Origin: JAGVPT01 sp035505655 | Lineage (GTDB): Bacteria; Bacteroidota; Ignavibacteria; UBA10030; UBA8401 | Assembly: GCA_035505655.1 (NCBI GenBank) | Contig: DATJQP010000056.1 | Span: forward strand, 1 to 64,000 | Reading direction: 5' to 3' | DNA: 64,000 bases | In this document: one piece after another, positions 58,123-64,000 of the stretch | Position numbering within the stretch: position 1 is the first letter of the stretch | Layout of the letters: each line of letters begins with the position of its first letter | The notes under the pieces: generated by a model | Told to the model about the DNA's origin: nothing | Seen by the model: only the letters and a program-made list of their open reading frames with translations | The model's database searches: none | Program-made: the position numbers and the translations under genes

Positions 58123-60183
58123 TTAGGGGCCTTCATCCTTTTTTCCTTCATCCTTCTTGCCTTCATCCGGTTTTTTCTTCGCGGTATCAGGTTCTTTCTT
58201 CTGCTCGGCTTCTTTCTTCTTTGCTTCGAGCTCCTGCTTTGCTTTCTGCTCCGCCTCGAGCTTCGCTGCATCTTCCTCCTGAATCTTCGGTATCACCGCA
58301 ACGGCGAAATCGGACCTCGGGTAAGCCTTGATGAGGCGACGATACACGGCACTCGCGCTGTCCGCTTTGTCGAGTTTGTTTTCGTAAATCCAACCGATCG
58401 CGTATAGTGCCTTCGGCGAGAAGGATGATCCGCTACGGTCCCGGACAATCGTGTACAAATATGGGAGGGCGCTGTCGGCATGGTCCCCATCGATGTAGGG
58501 CTCTGCTTCGGCGTAGAGAGACTCGGCAGGATCGGGCTGAGTCACAAGGAGGGGCAGTCCCAACGCTTTCCGTGATTCCTGCGCGTAAGGAGATTCGGGG
58601 TACTGAGCGATGACGAGCCGATAGAGGGAATCGACAATCCTCTTGTCCGTCGCACCTGATGTCCGTGCGATTTCGGCCAGCGTAAAGAGCGAACGTTCCG
58701 CGACCTCCGATTTCCCTCCTTCATCGATGACGCGCTGGAACCAGTATTGGGCGGAGTCCTGCCGATCGAGCTCGAGATAGAAGATCCCCGCAAGCTCGAA
58801 TCGGGACTTGGCAACAAGCTGGCGTAGAGAATCGACACTCTGCGCTTCCTGTGCGAGTAAATGTTTTTCCAGCGCCTCCCGTGCAGAATCCGCTCGCGCC
58901 GCCGAATCGGTATTCGCGACCGGGGCGGTGTCGGACAGTCGCTTCACCGAATCGCGGTGTGCCGGCCTCCCCTGGAGGGCCACGATGAGACTGTCGTACT
59001 TGTGGAGCTCCTTCCTCAACGAAAAGTACTTGCCGAAAGCATCGGCCTTCCGGGCCGCCTCGGGGGTTGTGGGAGCCGACGCCGACTCAAGCCTCGATTT
59101 ATCGTAGAAGCCGTACGCCTTCTCGTAGTCGTCACGGCTGATCTCGTATATTCTCCCGAGACGGAAATACGCCTGCGCGGCTTCATCCGTCTTGCCATAC
59201 GCTGTGTCGACGTACGAATACTTCTTGATGGCGAGGTCGAGGTTCCCCTGCGCCTCGTTGAGTCTGCCAATTTCCAGCTGGATCCTGGGGAAATATTCCG
59301 AGTTCTTTGCATCGGAGGCGAGGTCGTCCAATTCGTTCAATGCCTCCGGGTATTTCTGAAGCTGGACAAGAGTGCGGGTGTGCTCAAATTTCGCGGTGAA
59401 GGCCGTCGCGTAATCAGGCGAATAGTCATCGACGGAGGCAAATGAGCGTTCGGCCTTTTGGTGGTCGCCGAGCTGGCGGTAGCAGTACCCCAAGCGGAGC
59501 TGGCTGTCACCGTTAAGCTGGTCGTCGTTCGAGATTTGCACCGAGCGCAGAAAATAAGTAATCGCCTTCTCGGGATTCCCCTCGGCGAAATAGTGCTTTC
59601 CAAGCTCCGAGGCGGCAGATCCGGCAATTCCTCGTTCATGGAGGCTGGCGGCCTTTGTGTAGAGCTGGTCGAGTGAGCGCTCCCCTTCATCGAACCGTTT
59701 CTGCCTCAGGAGACATCGCCCGTACCACAATTCCGCTTCAAGGTTGACGCCGCTATTTGGAAACTTTGCGAAGAGTTCCAGGAACTTCCGCTCCGCATGA
59801 AGGTCATCGTCGAGGTAGAAGTAGGATTTCCCGATCATGAAGAGCGCATCATCGACCCATTTGCTCGTAGGGTAAAACGTGAGAAGCTTGGAGCACTTCT
59901 CAATGGCGGTGTTGAATTTCGTCTTCGCATCCCCCGGGATTGGCGGCGGGGTATTCTGGGAGGCAGGCTTGGCCGAGGCCGCCAACGTTTGCTGCTGATC
60001 AAGGACCTGTTTCTCGGCATCCTCAAACGCCTTTTTCGCGTTGTAGTACGTGTTGAAGTACGCGACCGTGTTGATATACCGGTCGTGAACAAAATCCAAA
60101 CCGGAGGAGTAAATCTGACAGCCCTGAAGGAGAATGAAAAGCAGCGGCAGGATAGCAAACGGCTCGCGGAGTTTTCTGGACAT
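58123..60183 (-). CDS. Large TPR-repeat lipoprotein
   Basis: About 686 residues. A lipoprotein signal (FAILPLLFILLQGC) is followed by many TPR-like helical pairs of the Outer_Lipo/BamD type. Examples are KFNTAIEKCSKLLTFYPTSKWVDDALFMIGKSY, FPNSGVNLEAELWYGRCLLRQKRFDEGERSLDQLY and YPESPYAQESRKALG. The C-terminus is a Lys/Glu-rich tail with repeated GKKDE units (KPDEGKKDEGKKDEGP). I use the ATG at 60183, which has an AGGAAGGGA tract ahead. The ATG at 60201 lies almost on the predicted transcription start. A scaffold or gliding/secretion-related role is possible, but no function is assigned. Confidence 0.86.
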   Translation of the reverse strand: MSRKLREPFAILPLLFILLQGCQIYSSGLDFVHDRYINTVAYFNTYYNAKKAFEDAEKQVLDQQQTLAASAKPASQNTPPPIPGDAKTKFNTAIEKCSKLLTFYPTSKWVDDALFMIGKSYFYLDDDLHAERKFLELFAKFPNSGVNLEAELWYGRCLLRQKRFDEGERSLDQLYTKAASLHERGIAGSAASELGKHYFAEGNPEKAITYFLRSVQISNDDQLNGDSQLRLGYCYRQLGDHQKAERSFASVDDYSPDYATAFTAKFEHTRTLVQLQKYPEALNELDDLASDAKNSEYFPRIQLEIGRLNEAQGNLDLAIKKYSYVDTAYGKTDEAAQAYFRLGRIYEISRDDYEKAYGFYDKSRLESASAPTTPEAARKADAFGKYFSLRKELHKYDSLIVALQGRPAHRDSVKRLSDTAPVANTDSAARADSAREALEKHLLAQEAQSVDSLRQLVAKSRFELAGIFYLELDRQDSAQYWFQRVIDEGGKSEVAERSLFTLAEIARTSGATDKRIVDSLYRLVIAQYPESPYAQESRKALGLPLLVTQPDPAESLYAEAEPYIDGDHADSALPYLYTIVRDRSGSSFSPKALYAIGWIYENKLDKADSASAVYRRLIKAYPRSDFAVAVIPKIQEEDAAKLEAEQKAKQELEAKKKEAEQKKEPDTAKKKPDEGKKDEGKKDEGP

Positions 60184-60204
60184 CGTGGTTCCCTTCCTCA
60201 TGCT

Positions 60205-60233
60205 AAGATAGCCATTCGAGCATATTTTATCAA
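60205..60233 (-). promoter_or_regulatory. Predicted promoter of the TPR-pyrK-pyrD-folC run
   Basis: On the minus strand TTGATA (60228-60233), 17 nt, TATCTT (60205-60210). Transcription would start near 60198, about 15 nt before the chosen start codon. Confidence 0.55.
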
Positions 60234-60319
60234 GAACCCGAAATTAAACTTCACTTTCGTCCTCGTGTCGAATCTTCAGAACGCCAACGACAGATTCTTC
60301 ACATCCTAGAAAGGTCCGT

Positions 60320-60817
60320 ATGAAAAAAACTCTGTTTGTGTTCCTCGTTGCAGGATGCTGCGCGCTTGCTTCAGCACAGGAGCAACCGCAGCCAGCCCCC
60401 CCCGCGAATGCCGCTGTGCCACACGCCCGCATGGATCGCATGCGCCGCATGAACCGTCCGGAAATGTTCGCCGAGCTCAAACTCACCGACCAAGAGAAAG
60501 CCCAGCTCAGGGATATTCGGTACGAAACCTCGAAAAAGGAAATCGAACTCCGCTCCAAGCTCGCTCTTTCGAAACTCGAGCTGGGACGTCTCGTGGCAGC
60601 TGATGATCCCGACAAAGAAGCCATTTCGAAAAGGCTCAGCGAAATCTCCGAGCAGAAAACCGCCCTTGAACTGAACAAACTCAACGGCTGGTTTGAGGCG
60701 AATAAAGTCCTTACACCGGAACAGCAGAAGATCTGGCGCAAAGTACTCCGGAGAACCGTGCTGGAGAGAATGGGACAAGAGGGACACGCGGAAAGACCAC
60801 CGATGAGAATGGAGTAA
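60320..60817 (+). CDS. Spy/CpxP-like periplasmic protein
   Basis: 165 residues. The signal peptide (MKKTLFVFLVAGCCALASA) ends near residue 19 and is followed by a Pro/Ala-rich linker and a long helical domain. The LTDQEKAQLRDIRYETSKKEIELRSKL segment and the C-terminal LTPEQQKIWRKVL resemble the LTxxQ motifs of Spy/CpxP/ZraP proteins, which act as periplasmic chaperones or metal/envelope-stress sensors. Met/His/Arg-rich stretches (HARMDRMRRMNRPEM and RPPMRME) may bind metal. AAAGG precedes the ATG. It faces away from the TPR gene. Confidence 0.82.
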   Translation: MKKTLFVFLVAGCCALASAQEQPQPAPPANAAVPHARMDRMRRMNRPEMFAELKLTDQEKAQLRDIRYETSKKEIELRSKLALSKLELGRLVAADDPDKEAISKRLSEISEQKTALELNKLNGWFEANKVLTPEQQKIWRKVLRRTVLERMGQEGHAERPPMRME

Positions 60818-60840
60818 CCGAACTCCTCCACCCTTTGCGA

Positions 60841-60871
60841 AGAACGACGGGCGATTCTGACCCGTCGTTCT
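60841..60871. terminator. Perfect 11-bp hairpin between convergent genes
   Basis: AGAACGACGGG (60841-60851), 9-nt loop, CCCGTCGTTCT (60861-60871). It lies between the Spy-like gene stop and the convergent D-2-hydroxyacid dehydrogenase stop, where a bidirectional terminator is expected. Neither strand has a T run directly after the stem, so it may work with Rho or as an mRNA 3'-end protector. Confidence 0.6.
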
Positions 60872-60889
60872 CCCGCGGCCCCGGATTTT

Positions 60890-61846
60890 TCAGTATCCCT
60901 TCTTCTTATCCACGACGGTCCCTAAAGGACGACCGTCGAGGTATCGTCTCAAGTTATCGATAAAAATATCGACGAGATGGTGGGTATAGTGCGGAATAGG
61001 CCCGCCGACATGCGGGGTAAGATAGAGGTTTTTCGTTTTCCAGAGAGGGCTGTCGGACGGAAGCGGCTCCTCCTCAAAAGTATCGAGGGCGGCTGCCTTG
61101 ATGGATCCCCGTTCGAGAGCAGAGATGAGGGCGGGCGTATCGACCGAAGCACCTCTCCCCAGATTGTAAAAGACGGCAGTGGGTTTCATTTCCCGAAATT
61201 CGTTTTCGCCGAACATCTTCGTCGTTTCAGGCGTCAACGGAGTGACGTTGACCACATGGTCCGAGATCCTGAGCATGTCACCCAACTCTCGGGGGGAAAA
61301 GACCTTTTCGACGTTGGGAACCGGTTCCGGTGATCGTTTCGTCCCTACGATATGCATGCCGAAAGCCCGACCGACCGATGCGATATGAGTTCCGATCGAC
61401 CCTAGCCCGGCAATCCCCAGCGTTTTTCCGACCAGCGTGTCCGATTCCCGGATGAGAGCCCCTGTCCATTCGTTCTTCTTCTGAAGGTCGTGATAAGCGT
61501 AGAGACGACGGGAAATTCCGACCATCAATCCAAAGAGAAGTTCCGCCATCTGGTACTTGTGCATTCCCCGTGAGCAGCAGAGCTCAACATCACTCCTCAG
61601 CAACTCCTCATACAGGAACCGGTCCGCACCGACCGTTGCTATCTGCACCCAGCGAAGCAGGGGAAGCCGGAGAAACAGCTCGGAAGGAATATCTCCGAAC
61701 AGTATCTCGGTCTCTCCGTGCCAGCGTTGGGCCTCCTCGGCGGTGGGGGCGTACTTGATGCGCAGCCGGGGTGAGACCTGCCGAATTGCGTCGAGTTGTG
61801 TGTCGGAGATCCTGTAGGTGATGAGAACAAGCGGGGAAGAACTCAT
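60890..61846 (-). CDS. D-2-hydroxyacid dehydrogenase
   Basis: A 318-residue NAD(P)-dependent oxidoreductase of the D-isomer-specific family. The cofactor fold is GKTLGIAGLGSIGTHIASVGRAFGM. The catalytic Arg lies in FYNLGRGASVDTPAL, the Glu in DTFEEEPLPSDSPLW and the His in LTPHVGGPIPHY. The sequence resembles the glyoxylate/hydroxypyruvate-reductase branch, but the substrate is not predictable. It ends the minus-strand run that begins in the SDR genes and follows the ferredoxin-NADP reductase by three bases. Confidence 0.92.
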   Translation of the reverse strand: MSSSPLVLITYRISDTQLDAIRQVSPRLRIKYAPTAEEAQRWHGETEILFGDIPSELFLRLPLLRWVQIATVGADRFLYEELLRSDVELCCSRGMHKYQMAELLFGLMVGISRRLYAYHDLQKKNEWTGALIRESDTLVGKTLGIAGLGSIGTHIASVGRAFGMHIVGTKRSPEPVPNVEKVFSPRELGDMLRISDHVVNVTPLTPETTKMFGENEFREMKPTAVFYNLGRGASVDTPALISALERGSIKAAALDTFEEEPLPSDSPLWKTKNLYLTPHVGGPIPHYTHHLVDIFIDNLRRYLDGRPLGTVVDKKKGY

Positions 61847-61849
61847 GGC

Positions 61850-62860
61850 TTACTTCTTTGGCTTCATGTCGCTGCTGTGCCCCGGAAAGAATTTCGCTTT
61901 CGGGTCGATGAACGCTTTCATGTTGTTAACCGCAATCGCCGCTTCTCCGAAACCGGTTGCGATGAGCTTCAACTTCCCCGGAAACGCGGCGATGTCTCCC
62001 GCGGCATAGATCCCGGGAATGTTTGTCTCCATCTTTGTCGTCACTTTGATGTCTCCCTTTTCAATCTCAAGCCCCCAGTCCCGGAGAGGTCCGAGACTTG
62101 CGACGAACCCGAGATTGAGAAGGACATGATCCACAGGGAGAGACTCGATCTCGGAGGATCTGTTGTTTTTGATGGCGACCTGTTCGATAGAATCGTTACC
62201 GACAATCGATTCAACCTCCTGCCACAATTTGACCATAACCCTGGAACTCATGAGCTTCTTGACGCTCTCCTCGTGTGCCCTGAACTCATCGCGGCGGTGG
62301 ATGAGGGTAATCGTTTCGGCGGTGTCCTGAAGGTTGAGGGCCCAGTCCACCGCACTGTCCCCTCCGCCGACGATGAGCAGCCTTTTCCCCTTGAAAAGGC
62401 TTTTGTCCTTCACGAAGTAATGAACAAACCGGTTTTCAAACCGTTCGATCCCGGGCAAATCGAGGCGCCGGGGAACGAACGCGCCGATACCGACGGTGAG
62501 GAGGAGACCCCTTGTCCAATGCACCTCCCCGCTCTGCGTTGCAAGGCGCAGGATGCTCTCCCCGTCGACGCTCTCCGGATGAAGCGACTCGACTTTCTGG
62601 TCGAGGCAGACCGTCGGATCGTGGTGGAGGCCCTGTTCGATAAGATTCCTCGCAAGATCCTTCGCCACAATCTTCGGGAATCCTGCGACGTCGAAGATGG
62701 TTTTTTCCGGATACAGTGCGGTGAGCTGGCCGCCGAGTTCCGGCAGCGCGTCGATGATCTTCGTCCTCATGTGCCTGAGGCCGGCATAGAAGGAGGCGAA
62801 GAGGCCGACGGGGCCACCGCCAATAATGGTAATGTCGAAGATCTCCTGCTGCGTCATCAC
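61850..62860 (-). CDS. Ferredoxin/flavodoxin-NADP reductase (YumC/TrxR type)
   Basis: A 336-residue homodimeric flavoprotein of the thioredoxin-reductase-like FNR class found in Chlorobi, Bacillus and relatives. The FAD site is ITIIGGGPVGLFASFYAGLR and the NADP site is LLIVGGGDSAVDWALNL. The expected Cys pair of thioredoxin reductase is absent, which separates FNR from TrxR. The C-terminus GIYAAGDIAAFPGKLKLIATGFGEAAIAVNN matches the family. It overlaps the upstream SDR gene by four bases. It moves electrons between reduced ferredoxin and NADP. Confidence 0.93.
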   Translation of the reverse strand: MMTQQEIFDITIIGGGPVGLFASFYAGLRHMRTKIIDALPELGGQLTALYPEKTIFDVAGFPKIVAKDLARNLIEQGLHHDPTVCLDQKVESLHPESVDGESILRLATQSGEVHWTRGLLLTVGIGAFVPRRLDLPGIERFENRFVHYFVKDKSLFKGKRLLIVGGGDSAVDWALNLQDTAETITLIHRRDEFRAHEESVKKLMSSRVMVKLWQEVESIVGNDSIEQVAIKNNRSSEIESLPVDHVLLNLGFVASLGPLRDWGLEIEKGDIKVTTKMETNIPGIYAAGDIAAFPGKLKLIATGFGEAAIAVNNMKAFIDPKAKFFPGHSSDMKPKK

Positions 62861-63576
62861 GCCTTTCTCGGCACGATCGTTGGCCTGATATCAATCTCAC
62901 TCACGTTGCTTCTGCCGGGCATCGTGAGGGCGAAGAGGACGGTCTCCGCGACATCCTGAGGTTGGATGATTTTCTCTGCGTCCCGCGAGTGATCCGAGAA
63001 TGAGGTGTTCACCGAGCCGGGGCAGACGGAAACAACTCTGATATTGAACTCCCTTACCTCAAGCATCAGAGATCGGGAAAAGCCGATGAGACCCCACTTT
63101 GTCGCCGAATATGTCGCCCCTCCCACGAATGAATTCTTTCCGGCGAGAGATGCAATGTTGATGATGTCTCCCTTCCTTTGTGCGATCATTTGCGGGAGAA
63201 CAGCTTTGCACATGAGGAACACTCCGCGAAGGTTCACGGCCATCATTCCGTCAAAATCCCCTACCTCGGTGTCGACAACCTTTGAGAATTTACCGAAGCC
63301 CGCGTTGTTGATAAGAATGTCGATCCTTCCGAACTTCTCCATCGTGCGCTCGACAAGCAATTGAACCTGCGTCTCGGACGAAACATCGGTCGCCACAGGG
63401 AGACATTCTCCCCCCGACGAGCGGATCGCCGCGGTCGCGCCTTCCAGGTCTTTCTCACCGCGAGCCGCAAGAACAATCTTTGCACCCACCGAGGCAAGCT
63501 CGAACGCAATCGAACGACCTATCCCTTTGCTGGCTCCCGTGACGACCGCCACTTTTCCTTGAAGCAGATCGCGCAT
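62857..63576 (-). CDS. Short-chain dehydrogenase/reductase
   Basis: A 239-residue classical SDR. The cofactor motif is VVTGASKGIGRSIAFELA, the structural NNAG is in ILINNAGFGKFSK, and the catalytic Ser/Tyr/Lys are in IINIASLAGKNSFVGGATYSATKWGL (Tyr and Lys in YSATK). PGSVNTSF follows. It is similar to 3-oxoacyl-ACP reductases (FabG-like) but not clearly one. The next gene upstream on the strand is another SDR with a 3-bp gap, so they are a tandem pair, possibly from duplication. Confidence 0.9.
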   Translation of the reverse strand: MRDLLQGKVAVVTGASKGIGRSIAFELASVGAKIVLAARGEKDLEGATAAIRSSGGECLPVATDVSSETQVQLLVERTMEKFGRIDILINNAGFGKFSKVVDTEVGDFDGMMAVNLRGVFLMCKAVLPQMIAQRKGDIINIASLAGKNSFVGGATYSATKWGLIGFSRSLMLEVREFNIRVVSVCPGSVNTSFSDHSRDAEKIIQPQDVAETVLFALTMPGRSNVSEIDIRPTIVPRKA

Positions 63577-63579
63577 TGC

Positions 63580-64000
63580 TCAAAGATCTCCTAATTTTGG
63601 CCGCAGGACGAGTTCTTCGGCGAGGATCGAATCCGGCAGCGAGTACGCCGAAAGCACCGCTTCGGCAACCTCCGCCGGCCGCATCATCCGCACGCCGTGC
63701 CTTTTGCGAACTCGATCGGGCCACATTGCCGTGTCCACCGCTCCCGGAATCACGTCGATGACCCGGACCCCGTCCTCGCGGACCTCTGCACGGAGGCAAC
63801 GTGTCATCGCCAGAAGGCCCGCCTTCGAAGCTGAGTAGACCGATGAGTCCCGGAAGGTTGTCGTCGCACTCACGGAGATGATGTTGATGATCGTTCCCCG
63901 TTTTCGCTTCAGCATCGCCGGCAACACGGCTTGTGTGCAGAGAAACGGACCTCGGAGATTCGTACCGAGAAGGAGGTCGAAATCTTTGAGGCTTGTGCGG
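63580..64000 (-). CDS. Short-chain dehydrogenase/reductase, 3' part (runs off right edge)
   Basis: The C-terminal 139 codons of a second SDR. The frame stays open to the window end, and the start lies beyond it. Visible are LGTNLRGPFLCTQAVLPAML, the catalytic Ser and YxxxK region (INIISVSATTTFRDSSVYSASKAG), and PGAVDTAMW. It differs in detail from the following SDR but is similar in layout. The C-terminus ends RPKLGDL. Substrate unknown. The stop codon is three bases before the next SDR start. Confidence 0.88.
   Translation of the reverse strand, partial: RTSLKDFDLLLGTNLRGPFLCTQAVLPAMLKRKRGTIINIISVSATTTFRDSSVYSASKAGLLAMTRCLRAEVREDGVRVIDVIPGAVDTAMWPDRVRKRHGVRMMRPAEVAEAVLSAYSLPDSILAEELVLRPKLGDL

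Noticed and set aside
58123..58200. Tandem DNA repeat at the end of the TPR gene
   Set aside because: Only two to three imperfect copies encoding GKKDE units. It is an ordinary low-complexity tail, not a mobile or CRISPR repeat.
55597..58407. A 936-codon plus-strand open frame
   Set aside because: Antisense to folC, pyrD and pyrK, all unmistakable. The length comes from codon usage on the other strand.
1..64000. CRISPR arrays, insertion sequences, prophage, tRNA or rRNA genes
   Set aside because: I looked in the intergenic regions and saw no repeat-spacer pattern, transposase, integrase or RNA-gene signature.

Overview
The window is 64 kb of dense bacterial chromosome, moderately GC-rich and mostly housekeeping. 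It shows no CRISPR array, insertion sequence, prophage, rRNA or tRNA that I can recognise. The gene set suggests a member of the Bacteroidota/Chlorobiota/Ignavibacteriota (FCB) group: BshB1 bacillithiol deacetylase, YumC-type ferredoxin-NADP reductase, a BBP2-type porin, an FG-GAP secreted protein, BamD, and a System I cytochrome c maturation cluster. Many genes carry Shine-Dalgarno sequences, and the promoters I can read are TTGAYA-N16/17-TAnnTT. That argues against class Bacteroidia and for an Ignavibacteria/Chlorobi-like lineage. This assignment is inference.

Layout. 1-1047: 5' part of a porin gene with a strong promoter and a long leader. 1048-5559 (minus): ribD, a class A beta-lactamase-like gene, ribE, a PASTA protein, a small DMT-type membrane protein and rpe. 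5575-10110 (minus): a Gfo/Idh oxidoreductase ending at an intrinsic terminator, then dxs, xseB and xseA. 10199-10965 (plus): bshB1. 11106-18897 (plus): a heavy-metal efflux island with a Cys-rich secreted protein, CusC/CusB/CusA-type proteins, a Cys/Lys-rich periplasmic peptide, a DUF2318 protein and an HMA-domain lipoprotein. 18905-23958 (minus): ccmA-B-C-D-E-F, including a 43-residue ccmD. CcmE has a CxxxY haem-binding motif in place of HxxxY. 24027-31540 (minus): FG-GAP protein, thioesterase, bamD, capA-like gene, an unknown, glutamate dehydrogenase and htpX. 31551-38751 (minus): nitrilase-family amidase, TPM protein, a response regulator fused to a degenerate HisKA domain, a GAF/PAS histidine kinase, DAHP synthase, a second TPM protein and lemA.

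38771-49987: a reductive pyrimidine (uracil/thymine) degradation locus. The plus-strand genes encode an N-carbamoyl-beta-alanine amidohydrolase-like nitrilase, a class III aminotransferase, PreT, PreA, two unknown membrane proteins, dihydropyrimidinase and an NCS1 permease. A CoA-acylating malonate/methylmalonate semialdehyde dehydrogenase lies convergent. Together they could take uracil through dihydrouracil, N-carbamoyl-beta-alanine, beta-alanine and malonate semialdehyde to acetyl-CoA, with thymine going to propionyl-CoA. The operon promoter (TTGACA-N17-TACTAT) is overlapped by a perfect inverted repeat, AAATAGT-4-ACTATTT, which looks like a repressor operator.

50112-53445 (minus): acyl-CoA dehydrogenase, 3-hydroxyacyl-CoA dehydrogenase and thiolase. 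53534-58101 (minus): an intrinsic terminator, rho with a leader of about 180 nt and a promoter that overlaps the folC stop codon, then folC, pyrD and pyrK. 58123-64000: a TPR lipoprotein (minus), a Spy/CpxP-like periplasmic protein (plus), then D-2-hydroxyacid dehydrogenase, ferredoxin-NADP reductase and two SDR genes (minus, the last cut by the window edge).

The observations most worth a second look are the receiver plus pseudo-HisKA protein with its phospho-accepting His replaced by Gln, the pyrimidine operon with its operator and two unknown membrane proteins, the CxxxY CcmE without CcmG/CcmH, and the accessory Cys-rich proteins of the metal island. None of these is clearly a wholly new system.
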